A DNA stretch of 23,327 bases, from the NCBI GenBank assembly GCA_964592905.1, contig CAZQGJ010000008.1, positions 1-23,327 of the forward strand, written 5' to 3'. Positions 7,139-14,269 of the stretch are shown here, piece by piece. Each line of letters opens with the position of its first letter. Within the stretch, counting starts at the first letter, position 1. Origin of the DNA: CAZQGJ01 sp964592905 (lineage in GTDB: Bacteria > Patescibacteriota > UBA1384 > CAYGGE01). The notes beneath the pieces are model-generated. The model was not told where the DNA came from, did no database searches, and worked only from the letters and a program-made list of their open reading frames with translations. The translations under genes were made by a program, and so were the position numbers.

Positions 7139-8245
7139 ATGAATTCAATTGAACCAGATTCGCTTGGGCCAGAATATCTACTAGAAGTTAGCGATCCTAG
7201 CTGTGGTATGCACGGGTTTCTCGTGATAGATTCGACCAAGCTTGGGCCAGGCAAGGGCGGTCTCCGAATGACCGAGACGGTAACGGCCGACGAGGTTTTT
7301 AGACTAGCGCGAACTATGACCTACAAAAACGCCCTAGCCAATATTCCTTTTGGCGGAGCAAAAGGTGGCATTGTTTGGACAGGTGGCGATATCGAACAGA
7401 AAAGACGGCTAGTGATGAGCTATGCACGAGCTATCGCACCCTATATTCCTAGCCGGTATATTGCGGGGCCAGACGTCAACACCGGTGAGCAAGAGATGGC
7501 CTGGATAGTCGAGGCAGTTGGCAACCTCAAAGCCGCGACAGGTAGACCGGCGACGCTCTGTCGTGTCGACGGCCGAGATTGTGGCCTGCCACACGAGCTA
7601 GGCTCAACTGGATACGGTGTCGTCGAGGCTACCGAAGTAGCTACTCAAGTAGCTGGGGACGATCTTACTCAACTAACAGTTGCTATCGAGGGTTACGGTA
7701 ACGTTGGACAGTTTGCTTTACGACATCTCTTGGCTAAAGGAGCCAAAGTTAAAGCGATTGGCGATAGTCGGGGTACGGCATTTCTTAAATCTGGACAGTT
7801 TGACGAATCGGTACTCTTAAAGATTAAAGAGCGCCGGGGTAGCGTCGCTGAATATCCAGGCGCGGTGGCATTGGAGCGAGCCGCTATCTTTGAGCAAGAT
7901 GTAGATATTCTGATTTTGGCGACCGTCACCGATGTAGTGACAGATCAAAATAAATCCCTAATCAAGGCTAAATATATTATTGAGGGCGCCAATATCCCAA
8001 TGAGTGAAGCTATAGAAACCGAACTATGGCAGTCTGGCAAAATCATCGTTCCTGACATGATTGCTAATGCCGGTGGCGTCATCTCGTCATACGCTGAACA
8101 TATCGGTGCCGATGCCGACACTATGTTTAAACTGATTACCGAAAAGATCCGTCCTCGTGTACAGGCTGTCATGAGTGAGGCGATCAAAACTAAAACGCCA
8201 CCTCGACAGGTGGCGCTAGCTCAAGCCGAAGCGCTCTTGAAGTAA
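7139..8245 (+). CDS. gdhA: Glutamate dehydrogenase (Glu/Leu/Phe/Val dehydrogenase family)
   Basis: The enzyme interconverts glutamate and 2-oxoglutarate plus ammonia using NAD(P). The N-terminal catalytic domain has K39 (GPGKGGLRM), K63 (TYKNAL), K75 (GGAKGG, the catalytic lysine position) and D112 (GPDVNT). The 24- and 12-residue lysine spacings equal those of K89/K113/K125 in clostridial GDH. Lysine at the first position favours glutamate over leucine or phenylalanine, where this residue is usually hydrophobic. The Rossmann domain has GYGNVG (185-190) and later EGANIP and PDMIANAGGVISSY. At 368 residues it is shorter than typical GDH (about 415-450), mostly at the N-terminus. The ATG follows GAGG with 6-7 nt spacing. 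Its stop abuts the stop of the convergent regulator gene. Confidence 0.93.
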   Translation: MNSIEPDSLGPEYLLEVSDPSCGMHGFLVIDSTKLGPGKGGLRMTETVTADEVFRLARTMTYKNALANIPFGGAKGGIVWTGGDIEQKRRLVMSYARAIAPYIPSRYIAGPDVNTGEQEMAWIVEAVGNLKAATGRPATLCRVDGRDCGLPHELGSTGYGVVEATEVATQVAGDDLTQLTVAIEGYGNVGQFALRHLLAKGAKVKAIGDSRGTAFLKSGQFDESVLLKIKERRGSVAEYPGAVALERAAIFEQDVDILILATVTDVVTDQNKSLIKAKYIIEGANIPMSEAIETELWQSGKIIVPDMIANAGGVISSYAEHIGADADTMFKLITEKIRPRVQAVMSEAIKTKTPPRQVALAQAEALLK

Positions 8246-8662
8246 TTATGTCGCGATAGAATCAGCTTCGAGTTGGCAATCTTGACAGATACCCTCGAGC
8301 TCAATCGAGTGATGTTTAATTTTAAAGCCAGTTTTTTGATTGATCTTTGATTCGGCATAGGCCAAGAGATCGTCATCGATATCAACGATCTTCCCGCAAA
8401 GCTGACAGGTCAAATGATGGTGATGAGGTAGGTCGGCCCACTCATATCGGCTACCGCGCTCGCGCCAGTCGATCCGAATAATTTTCTGCTCTGCTTCTAA
8501 GCGTTGCACGATTCGAAAGATTGTCGGAAAGGCGGTCTTGGGTAAAGAGCGCTTAATAAAAAGATGGAGCTCATTCAAGGCAATCGGAGCGGTGTAGCTA
8601 GAGAGGATTTGCTCGACTGCTTCGCGAGTTTTAGTCTGACGATGCGGTGAAGTATTAGGCAT
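8246..8662 (-). CDS. Fur-family metalloregulator, probably Zur
   Basis: The 138-residue protein has an N-terminal winged helix (about 8-75; recognition region TAFPTIFRIVQRLE) and a C-terminal dimerisation and metal domain. Visible ligands are a four-His run (H80-H83), two CxxC pairs (C86/C89 and C126/C129) that form the structural zinc site of Fur proteins, H117/H118 and E122. It is divergent from a zinc-type importer, and both starts carry GCAA-N5-TTGC boxes, so zinc-dependent repression of znuABC and of itself is the likely role; Fe or Mn sensing cannot be excluded. The -10 (TATCCT) ends exactly 6 nt before the ATG and there is no Shine-Dalgarno, so the mRNA should be leaderless. Confidence 0.9.
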   Translation of the reverse strand: MPNTSPHRQTKTREAVEQILSSYTAPIALNELHLFIKRSLPKTAFPTIFRIVQRLEAEQKIIRIDWRERGSRYEWADLPHHHHLTCQLCGKIVDIDDDLLAYAESKINQKTGFKIKHHSIELEGICQDCQLEADSIAT

Positions 8663-8668
8663 ATATAG

Positions 8669-8697
8669 AGGATAGCAAGTTTTGGTTTAAAGTGCAA
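8669..8697 (-). promoter_or_regulatory. Promoter of the Fur/Zur-family gene
   Basis: On the minus strand TTGCAC (8692-8697), a 17-nt spacer and TATCCT (8669-8674) are followed by six bases and the ATG at 8660-8662. Transcription should begin at or next to the start codon. Confidence 0.7.
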
Positions 8698-8707
8698 GAT
8701 GTTTGCG
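8693..8707. promoter_or_regulatory. Imperfect Zur-type box at the regulator promoter
   Basis: TGCAAGATGTTTGCG keeps the core GCAA-N5-TTGC of the perfect box upstream of znuA, with the same spacing. It overlaps the -35 of the regulator's own promoter, as expected for autorepression. Confidence 0.6.
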
Positions 8708-8778
8708 TTAACCGAGTAATATCGTTGTGCGCTAGTCTTGGTCTTGAGTCGATGCTTATTTGCGCGTGAAGCGTCCGA

Positions 8779-8793
8779 TGCAAATTATTTGCA
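8779..8793. promoter_or_regulatory. Perfect 7-1-7 Zur/Fur-type operator upstream of znuA
   Basis: TGCAAAT-T-ATTTGCA is a perfect 7-1-7 inverted repeat, the geometry used by Fur, Zur and PerR family repressors. It overlaps the -35 element (8789-8794) of znuA and lies next to a Fur-family gene. Confidence 0.8.
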
Positions 8794-8816
8794 CTACCTG
8801 CACTTTCTCGTATGAT
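8789..8816 (+). promoter_or_regulatory. znuA promoter (leaderless)
   Basis: TTGCAC (8789-8794), a 16-nt spacer and TATGAT (8811-8816) are followed by six bases and the ATG at 8823. This predicts a leaderless znuA message and decides the start, since the open frame extends upstream through the operator. Confidence 0.7.
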
Positions 8817-8822
8817 ATGAGT

Positions 8823-9788
8823 ATGTTTAGTCACAAAATTCAATCCATTATATCTCAATCGAGCCATAGGCTCTGGCTATCTATCGCCTCGATCGCTCTG
8901 ATCGGGTTAATTATCGGCCTAACATTTCTATGGTCGAATCAAGTCACAACTCTAACCGATCGCAACCAAGCTGCCTCGACTAAAATTCTGGTTAGTATCG
9001 AGCCATATCGCTCGCTTGTCGCACAGTTAATCGGGCCGGATTTAGACGATCAGTTTTTGATCGAGTTAATAACGCCACCAGGCGTTGAGCCTCATGATTA
9101 TGAATTAACTCTTGCCGATCGATTAAATCTCGAAAACTCCGACTTGATTCTAGTTAACGGTCGAGGACTCGAACCGTATCTCGAGACAATCAAAGCTAAA
9201 CCAAAGCAAAAACTGTTAGTTGCCGCCGAAGCTCTCGCGGCACCCGTCAACCAGAGCCTAGCTGATGATCCGCATCTCTGGCTTGACCCAACTAACCTCA
9301 GCTCAGTCCTCAAAGAGCTAACCCAAGCTTTAATTATTATCAGGCCAGATTTAGCCGAGAGACTCAAGGAACAGGAACAGGCGACCGATCTATCGATCGC
9401 CGAGCTTGATCAAGAATTTAAAACAGGCCTATCTCGCTGCCTACGGCCGCGCTTTATCACGACGCATCAAGCCTTTGCTTTTTTGGCGGCTCGATACCAA
9501 CTAGAACAGCTCGGCATGGCCGGTTTAACGCCCGAAGCTGAACCGACTGCCGAAGAGCTAACCAGCCTGACTGCTACGATTAAAGCCCGAGGCGATCAGG
9601 CGATCTTTATCGAGCCGTTATCAACTAATCGAGCCGCCTTGACCTTGGCCCGCAATCTCAATCTCAAAATCTTGACGCTCAATCCGATCGAGGCCAGAAC
9701 AGCCGACGAGACAGCTGCCAATCAGGATTACTTTGACTTGATGCGCCAGAACTTAACTAACTTACGACAAGGACTCGGTTGTGAGTAA
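8823..9788 (+). CDS. znuA: Zinc (Zn/Mn-type) ABC transporter substrate-binding protein
   Basis: This cluster A-I (ZnuA/TroA) solute-binding protein captures Zn2+ outside the membrane and passes it to ZnuB. The 321-residue product has an N-terminal membrane anchor (about 18-37, no lipobox Cys). Its metal ligands are visible as H91 (EPHDYE), H151 (DPHLWLDP), H215 (TTHQAF) and E264 (FIEPL). It lacks the His-rich loop found in many Zn-specific members, so Mn cannot be fully excluded; the ATPase partner instead has a His-rich tail. The frame is open to a TTG at 8760, but that lies upstream of the promoter. The ATG at 8823 is 6 nt past the -10; the ATG at 8817 is the alternative. The 3' end overlaps znuC by 8 bp. 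Confidence 0.92.
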   Translation: MFSHKIQSIISQSSHRLWLSIASIALIGLIIGLTFLWSNQVTTLTDRNQAASTKILVSIEPYRSLVAQLIGPDLDDQFLIELITPPGVEPHDYELTLADRLNLENSDLILVNGRGLEPYLETIKAKPKQKLLVAAEALAAPVNQSLADDPHLWLDPTNLSSVLKELTQALIIIRPDLAERLKEQEQATDLSIAELDQEFKTGLSRCLRPRFITTHQAFAFLAARYQLEQLGMAGLTPEAEPTAEELTSLTATIKARGDQAIFIEPLSTNRAALTLARNLNLKILTLNPIEARTADETAANQDYFDLMRQNLTNLRQGLGCE

Positions 9789-10590
9789 CGCCGCCTCGCA
9801 ACAGGCCTTGCTCGAGATCCGTAATTTAAATTTTCAATATGGTGCTGAAAAAGTTTTAACTAATCTTAATTTAAGAATTGATAGCGGTGAGTATCTTGGG
9901 CTTTTAGGTCCCAACGGTTCCGGTAAGAGCACCTTGATTCGCCTCATCCTTGGTTTAATGCAACCGACTAGCGGTCAGATTATTTGGCATCAGACCAATT
10001 TAGAACAGGTCGGTTATGTGCCGCAACGGATTAGCCAAACGGCGCTTGATTCACCGCTAAACGTCACCGAAATTATCACCTCGGCTTTAATTCGTCGACC
10101 GATCTGGCCGAATCGCTTAGAAAAGCAACGCATCGCCAGTCTGCTTAAAACCCTCTCGATCGAAGACCTGGCCCAACGTCAGCTGAGTCAGCTATCTGGT
10201 GGGCAGAGGAAGCGAGTGTTTATGGCTCGGGCGTTAGTCAATCAACCTAAGTTATTGATCTTAGATGAGCCGACGATCGGGGTCGATGGCCCCTCCGAGG
10301 CGCAGTTTTTTAACTGTTTGGCCGAACTCCATCGTCAGCAGGCCCTAACCATTATCTTGATCTCTCACGATCTCGATTCGATCGCCCAAGCTGTCAGTCG
10401 GGTCATCTTTCTTAATCATAAGATCTTGGCCGATGGGCCGCCTGCGGCAATCTTAAGTGACCAGCTTCTGACGGAACTGTTTCAAAATAAACAGTCGCTT
10501 TCGCATCAGCATCATCAACATCCTCACCAACATCATCACCATCATGAACATGAGCACCAGCCAGATGCCTCAGCGAAGGTGAATCTATGA
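9781..10590 (+). CDS. znuC: Zinc ABC transporter ATP-binding protein with His-rich tail
   Basis: The ATPase of the importer has Walker A (GPNGSGKST, 43-51), the Q-loop region (VPQR, 80-83), signature LSGGQ (138-142), Walker B (LLILDE, 158-163) and the switch His (H196). At 269 residues it is slightly longer than usual because of a C-terminal tail with 12 His between 242 and 259. The start is GTG at 9781, inside the end of znuA, with AAGGA upstream. Its TGA overlaps the znuB ATG (ATGA), which indicates translational coupling in a znuA-znuC-znuB operon. Confidence 0.95.
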   Translation: MSNAASQQALLEIRNLNFQYGAEKVLTNLNLRIDSGEYLGLLGPNGSGKSTLIRLILGLMQPTSGQIIWHQTNLEQVGYVPQRISQTALDSPLNVTEIITSALIRRPIWPNRLEKQRIASLLKTLSIEDLAQRQLSQLSGGQRKRVFMARALVNQPKLLILDEPTIGVDGPSEAQFFNCLAELHRQQALTIILISHDLDSIAQAVSRVIFLNHKILADGPPAAILSDQLLTELFQNKQSLSHQHHQHPHQHHHHHEHEHQPDASAKVNL

Positions 10591-11408
10591 TTGATTTTGA
10601 TTGGCAGACAGTTGTTTCATTATGGCAGTACGATTTTTGGCGCTACGCCGTCGTGGCCGGGCTTTTGATCGGCATCTTAGCCCCGACAGTTGGTAATTTT
10701 TTACTGCTTCGACGGTATGCCCTGTTAGTTGATACCTTAGCTCACGTCTCGTTACTCGGCTTAGCCTTTGGCCTGTTGTGGCACTGGTCGCCTACCTTGT
10801 CAGCAGTGCTGAGTTGTTTGGCGGCGGCCGGGGTTATCGAAACGTTAAGGCAGCGTGGTCGTTTAGGTGGCGAAACCGTTCTGGCTTTGATCATGTCAAC
10901 CGCCCTAGCTTCAGCCGCCATTATCTTGGCTCGCTTTGGGAATCTAAACCTAACTATCGTTAGCTACCTTTTCGGCTCGTTATTAACGCTTGACCAAGCT
11001 CAAGTTTGGTTGATGGCGGGCCTGACACTACTCAGTTTGGCCCTGATTTTATGGAATTATCGAGCCTTGGTTGAGGTTGTTTTTGATGAGGAGTTGGCAG
11101 CCGCGACTGGCCTTAAAGTGAAGTACTATAACTACCTCTTGCTGGCCCTAGTTGCCCTAACTGTTGGATTGGCGATCCAGATCGTCGGTGCCCTCTTGAT
11201 CAGCGCCCTAGTGGTCATTCCGGTGATCACGGCTAGATTTTGGAGCGGCTCGTTGGCGCAAAATATCGGGCTCTCGATCATATTGGCCGAGGCGGCAGTT
11301 CTGCTAGGATTATTCGGCTCGGTTTTTTTGGCTACACCGCCTGGTGCCACGATCGTAATCGTCAGCGCCTTGGGCTTTCTCGGTAGTACGCTTTGGCGTC
11401 GCTCTTGA
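10587..11408 (+). CDS. znuB: Zinc ABC transporter permease (ABC-3 family)
   Basis: The 273-residue integral membrane protein is of normal size for ABC-3 permeases, with about eight hydrophobic segments. Family features include an early VGNFLLLRRYALLVDTLAH region, where permeases of this family contact the ATPase and line the pore. A late ATGLKVKYYNYL segment is followed by the helical block VGLAIQIVGALLISALVVIP. It forms the channel for the metal delivered by ZnuA. Translation is coupled to znuC through ATGA. No terminator hairpin is visible before the aquaporin gene 59 nt downstream. Confidence 0.95.
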   Translation: MIDFDWQTVVSLWQYDFWRYAVVAGLLIGILAPTVGNFLLLRRYALLVDTLAHVSLLGLAFGLLWHWSPTLSAVLSCLAAAGVIETLRQRGRLGGETVLALIMSTALASAAIILARFGNLNLTIVSYLFGSLLTLDQAQVWLMAGLTLLSLALILWNYRALVEVVFDEELAAATGLKVKYYNYLLLALVALTVGLAIQIVGALLISALVVIPVITARFWSGSLAQNIGLSIILAEAAVLLGLFGSVFLATPPGATIVIVSALGFLGSTLWRRS

Positions 11409-11467
11409 TTTTCTCTGTAGCTAGTCTAAAGTAGTGATAAAGATATATACGAAAGTACGGAGGCACG

Positions 11468-12106
11468 ATGAAACTATCTACGCTCATGGTTGAATTGGTT
11501 GGCACATTTGCATTGGTCTTCACTATCGCCATCAGTTCAGGCAACCCCTTGGCAATTGGCGCGACTTTAGCGGTCTTAGTCGCTAGCTTCGGACCAGTCT
11601 CTGGTGGCCACTTTAACGGTGCTGTCACCTTGGGTCATTTCTTTAGTCAACGACTCTCCGGCCGTCAGACAGTCCTCTATCTGATCGCTCAAGTTATCGG
11701 CGCCGCTTTGGCTAGTCTCTTATTCTACCTCATGGCCAAAGTTGCCTTTGTGCCTCAGGGTAGTGCTGGTCTAGATCTCTGGGCGGTAATGGCGCTCGAG
11801 GCTATCTTCACGGCTCTATTGGTCAGCGTTGTCTTACGAGTCGCTTCAACTGAGAAAGCCGTCTATGGCTCGATTGCTCCTCTCGTCATCGGTCTGGCGC
11901 TCTTGGGCGGTGTTTATGTCACCGGTCAAGTTACTGGTGGCGTCCTCAACCCATCGCTAGGTTTAGGCGCTCTCTTGATGGATCTCAAGACACAGACTGC
12001 TGACATGATGAAACTCAGTAACTACGTAGCCATGTACCTGCTCTCGCCTATCGTTGGCGGCGCCCTGGCGGCTGGCTTCGATCGATACTTACGTCGTCAA
12101 TCGTAA
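11468..12106 (+). CDS. Aquaporin-like MIP family channel with altered NPA motifs
   Basis: The 212-residue membrane protein has about six hydrophobic helices arranged in two halves, each with a reentrant motif, as in the MIP family. The first half reads SGGHFNGAVTLG where aquaporins have SGxHxNPAVT (NPA becomes NGA). The second reads TGGVLNPSLGLG where NPARxxGP is usual (NPA becomes NPS, and the selectivity-filter Arg becomes Leu). Loss of both standard features suggests a wider or different solute specificity than water, but this is inference. The ATG follows GGAGG with 5 nt spacing. A bidirectional hairpin terminator starts 24 nt after the stop. Confidence 0.85.
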   Translation: MKLSTLMVELVGTFALVFTIAISSGNPLAIGATLAVLVASFGPVSGGHFNGAVTLGHFFSQRLSGRQTVLYLIAQVIGAALASLLFYLMAKVAFVPQGSAGLDLWAVMALEAIFTALLVSVVLRVASTEKAVYGSIAPLVIGLALLGGVYVTGQVTGGVLNPSLGLGALLMDLKTQTADMMKLSNYVAMYLLSPIVGGALAAGFDRYLRRQS

Positions 12107-12129
12107 TTCTCGAATTAATCAAATATAAA

Positions 12130-12159
12130 ACAAAAGACACCGTTGGCGGTGTCTTTTGT
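12130..12159. terminator. Bidirectional intrinsic terminator
   Basis: ACAAAAGACACCG (12130-12142) and CGGTGTCTTTTGT (12147-12159) form a perfect 13-bp stem with a TTGG loop. T-runs exist on both sides, so it can end the aquaporin transcript on the plus strand and the proposed non-coding RNA on the minus strand. Confidence 0.85.
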
Positions 12160-12360
12160 GTACCATCTCTACTTAAGACAACAAGATACGCTCTCTTGAT
12201 CTGCTTGTCAAGATTAGCCGACCGCTAGTTGACCCTCTACTAAGCGCAGCATTTGCAGTCCTTAAGTATAGCTCATAAAAATGACAAAGCCCGGTGCGCT
12301 ATTTAGGGATTACTCCCAGAGGAACCATACGGAACCCCACACATCGGGTACTTACATGTC
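12130..12360 (-). ncRNA. Candidate structured non-coding RNA, family unknown
   Basis: This 336-nt gap between aquaporin and FAD oxidase has no convincing ORF. On the minus strand a strong promoter is followed, from a predicted +1 near 12360, by about 230 nt ending at the perfect terminator. Complementary segments are visible: TGT-aa-GTACC near the 5' end with GGTAC-ACA near the 3' end, ACTTAAG with CTTAAGT, and local hairpins such as TCTTGA...TCAAGA. Long-range pairing of the two ends resembles housekeeping RNAs such as 6S, but I cannot match 6S, tmRNA or SRP RNA signatures. It could instead be a lineage-specific sRNA. Confidence 0.5.
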
Positions 12361-12366
12361 ACTAAT

Positions 12367-12395
12367 ATCATTACATATAGGTCATAACCTGTCAA
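12367..12395 (-). promoter_or_regulatory. Promoter of the candidate non-coding RNA
   Basis: On the minus strand a consensus TTGACA (12390-12395), a 17-nt spacer and an extended -10 TGt-AATGAT (hexamer 12367-12372) face the gap, away from the FAD oxidase gene. The consensus -35 is the best in the window and points to no protein gene. Confidence 0.6.
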
Positions 12396-12442
12396 TGCTT
12401 TTCGGTTAGGGCAGCATTTTCACATTTGCGTGATTTATTGAC

Positions 12443-14101
12443 TTAACTTCGGCGAATTGCCTGACGCTGATAGCTAAAGCTAACCCCAATTTTCTTCTGA
12501 GGATTAAAGAGATTATGCGGATCAAAGCTCATTTTCACGGCCTTAAACAGTTGATACATCGCCTCGCCATACATGATTCGCAGATATGGCGCCCGGATCA
12601 GCCCATCGTTATGTTCGGCGCTCATCGAGCCGCCCAACTTAAAGACAAGCTGGTAGATCGAACGGCTCAGCGATTCGATCCGTTCAATCGTTTTGGGATC
12701 GCTATAATCCAAGAGTGGAAAGATGTGAAAGTTACCATCGCCAATGTGACCGGCCAGGGTATAGTCAACACCTTCGTCCTTCATTAAACGATCGAGATCT
12801 GGGAGAAACTGATTCAGCTTATCTGGATTGACGATACAGTCGTCGATAAAGGGCGCCGCATGGAGCTGCTTGAGATGGCGTCGTTGTAGGCCAAAGCTCT
12901 CGCGCCGAATGGCAAAATATTTTTGAGCTTGTTGTCTATTCTTCGTCAAAACAGTGGGCAGATTAAACGGCTCTAAGCGGTGAGCTGCCGCTTTAGCTCG
13001 GGCATTGGCTAAGCTAACGGTTGGAGCACCGTATTCTGCCAACAGATAATAGGCCGGCTTGCCGTTTTTCCACCAAGCCTTAAGCTCTGGCCAAAATGAG
13101 AGCCAATATTGCCACAGCGATTTAAAGCCAGCTGCACGGTAGAGCTCTGGTGCGTAGCGCCAGGCTAACTTTAAGGTGGCGCTGTCATAACACTCGAAGC
13201 TCTCGGGTCGATCTTGCAGAACAGCCTGGACGATACGGGGCAGTTCGGACATCTCGGTCACAAAGGCCACCATTAGCCGATGGTGTGGGGCTGGTGTCAC
13301 CAAGCCTAACTTGATCTCGGTAATGATGCCTAAAGTACCCTGTGAGCCGCAGATGACGGCCAATGGGTTAAAGATATTCTTTTCGAAGAGGCGCCAGAGA
13401 TGATAACCAGATGAGTTTTTACTGGTTAACGGCTCCGCCTGATGAATCGCGGCCTGATGCGATCGCCAGAGCGAGACTAACTCACGATAAACCCGAGCCT
13501 GAAAATCGCTCCTAGCCATCACCTTTTGTAGCTCTGACTGGCTGAGTGGCTCAAAGAGATACTCCTCGCCGTCGGCACAGATCATCTTGACTGCTAGGAC
13601 ATATTTTTCGATCTGGCCGTAGTGAAAGGTTTTCTCGCCGCCGCAATTATTGGCGACCATACCGCCGATACAGGCAAAGGCCTTGCTGGCTGGATAGGCG
13701 GGCATTAGGCGATTAATCAGCAGGGTCTCGCGCTCGAGATCGTCATAAACTACGCCGGGTTGAACGGTGGCCGCCTGAGTGGTGACCTTGAGAATGCGAT
13801 TCATCTTGGCTTTGGTGTCGATGATGACGCTATGGTTGAGTGGGCCGCCAGACATGCAACTACCGCCAGCGCGAGGAGTAAAGTTAAGTCCAAACTCGGG
13901 GTGTAACAGGCCAAACTTGATGATCGTCTGGATATCTTGACTATCAACCGGTCGAAAGACGAGGCTGGGTTGAATCTTAAAGATACTGGCATCGGTCGAG
14001 TACTGCTCGAGAATCGCCGGATCGGTAATTAGCTCCCCTTTAACTAAGGGTTGCAACAAGGACAACAAGGTTGAGAGCGAGGACGGCTTAAGTTTGGGCA
14101 C
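12443..14101 (-). CDS. FAD-linked oxidase / D-2-hydroxyacid dehydrogenase (GlcD-like)
   Basis: The product (about 552 residues from GTG 14101) has an N-terminal FAD-binding type 4 domain and a C-terminal FAD-oxidase domain. The FAD domain carries FTPRAGGSCMSGGPLN, and further on ASKAFACIGGMVANNCGGEK, which contacts the flavin. The C-terminal domain shows DYTLAGHIGDGNFH, SAEHNDGLIRAPYL and FDPHNLFNPQKKIG, the His and Arg-bearing motifs of GlcD/D-lactate dehydrogenases. It should oxidise a D-2-hydroxyacid such as lactate or glycolate; no iron-sulfur domain follows. The frame is open to a GTG at 14221, but that lies inside tRNA-Leu. GTG 14101 is preceded by TACCAT ending 6 nt upstream, consistent with a leaderless start, though this -10 is weak. 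Confidence 0.88.
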   Translation of the reverse strand: MPKLKPSSLSTLLSLLQPLVKGELITDPAILEQYSTDASIFKIQPSLVFRPVDSQDIQTIIKFGLLHPEFGLNFTPRAGGSCMSGGPLNHSVIIDTKAKMNRILKVTTQAATVQPGVVYDDLERETLLINRLMPAYPASKAFACIGGMVANNCGGEKTFHYGQIEKYVLAVKMICADGEEYLFEPLSQSELQKVMARSDFQARVYRELVSLWRSHQAAIHQAEPLTSKNSSGYHLWRLFEKNIFNPLAVICGSQGTLGIITEIKLGLVTPAPHHRLMVAFVTEMSELPRIVQAVLQDRPESFECYDSATLKLAWRYAPELYRAAGFKSLWQYWLSFWPELKAWWKNGKPAYYLLAEYGAPTVSLANARAKAAAHRLEPFNLPTVLTKNRQQAQKYFAIRRESFGLQRRHLKQLHAAPFIDDCIVNPDKLNQFLPDLDRLMKDEGVDYTLAGHIGDGNFHIFPLLDYSDPKTIERIESLSRSIYQLVFKLGGSMSAEHNDGLIRAPYLRIMYGEAMYQLFKAVKMSFDPHNLFNPQKKIGVSFSYQRQAIRRS

Positions 14102-14141
14102 AGTTTTATGGTAGCGAAAAACTCGACCAAAGCCTAGAGAC

Positions 14142-14170
14142 TTTACAGATAACAGGTTGAAAGTTATACT
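14142..14170 (+). promoter_or_regulatory. tRNA-Leu (and sortase) promoter
   Basis: TTTACA (14142-14147), a 17-nt spacer and TATACT (14165-14170) place the start of transcription about two bases before the tRNA. It lies within the region upstream of the divergent FAD oxidase gene. Confidence 0.7.
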
Positions 14171-14178
14171 AATTATCT

Positions 14179-14265
14179 GGCGCAGTGGCGGAATGGCAGA
14201 CGCGGTGGACTCAAAATCCACTATCCCCTAAGGATGTGTGAGTTCGACTCTCTCCTGCGCCACCA
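14179..14265 (+). tRNA. tRNA-Leu (CAA)
   Basis: The acceptor stem GGCGCAG pairs with CTGCGCC, followed by A and an encoded CCA. The anticodon stem GTGGA/TCCAC encloses loop CTCAAAA, giving anticodon CAA (codon UUG). A long variable arm (after TCCAC) confirms a class II Leu tRNA, and the T-loop is GTTCGACTC. The sortase start codon lies 4 nt after the CCA. Confidence 0.97.
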
Positions 14266-14269
14266 AATT

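Noticed and set aside
8760..8822. znuA start at TTG 8760
   Set aside because: This would place the operator and promoter inside the coding sequence; the ATG at 8823 (or 8817) has a normal anchor segment and fits the -10 spacing.
12130..12360. tmRNA, SRP RNA or riboswitch in the aquaporin-oxidase gap
   Set aside because: No tRNA-like ends with CCA, no SRP GGAAG/AGCAG tetraloop domain, and no recognisable aptamer core; the segment runs away from the nearest coding start.
14102..14221. Start of the FAD oxidase at GTG 14221
   Set aside because: That codon lies inside tRNA-Leu; family homology begins after the GTG at 14101.
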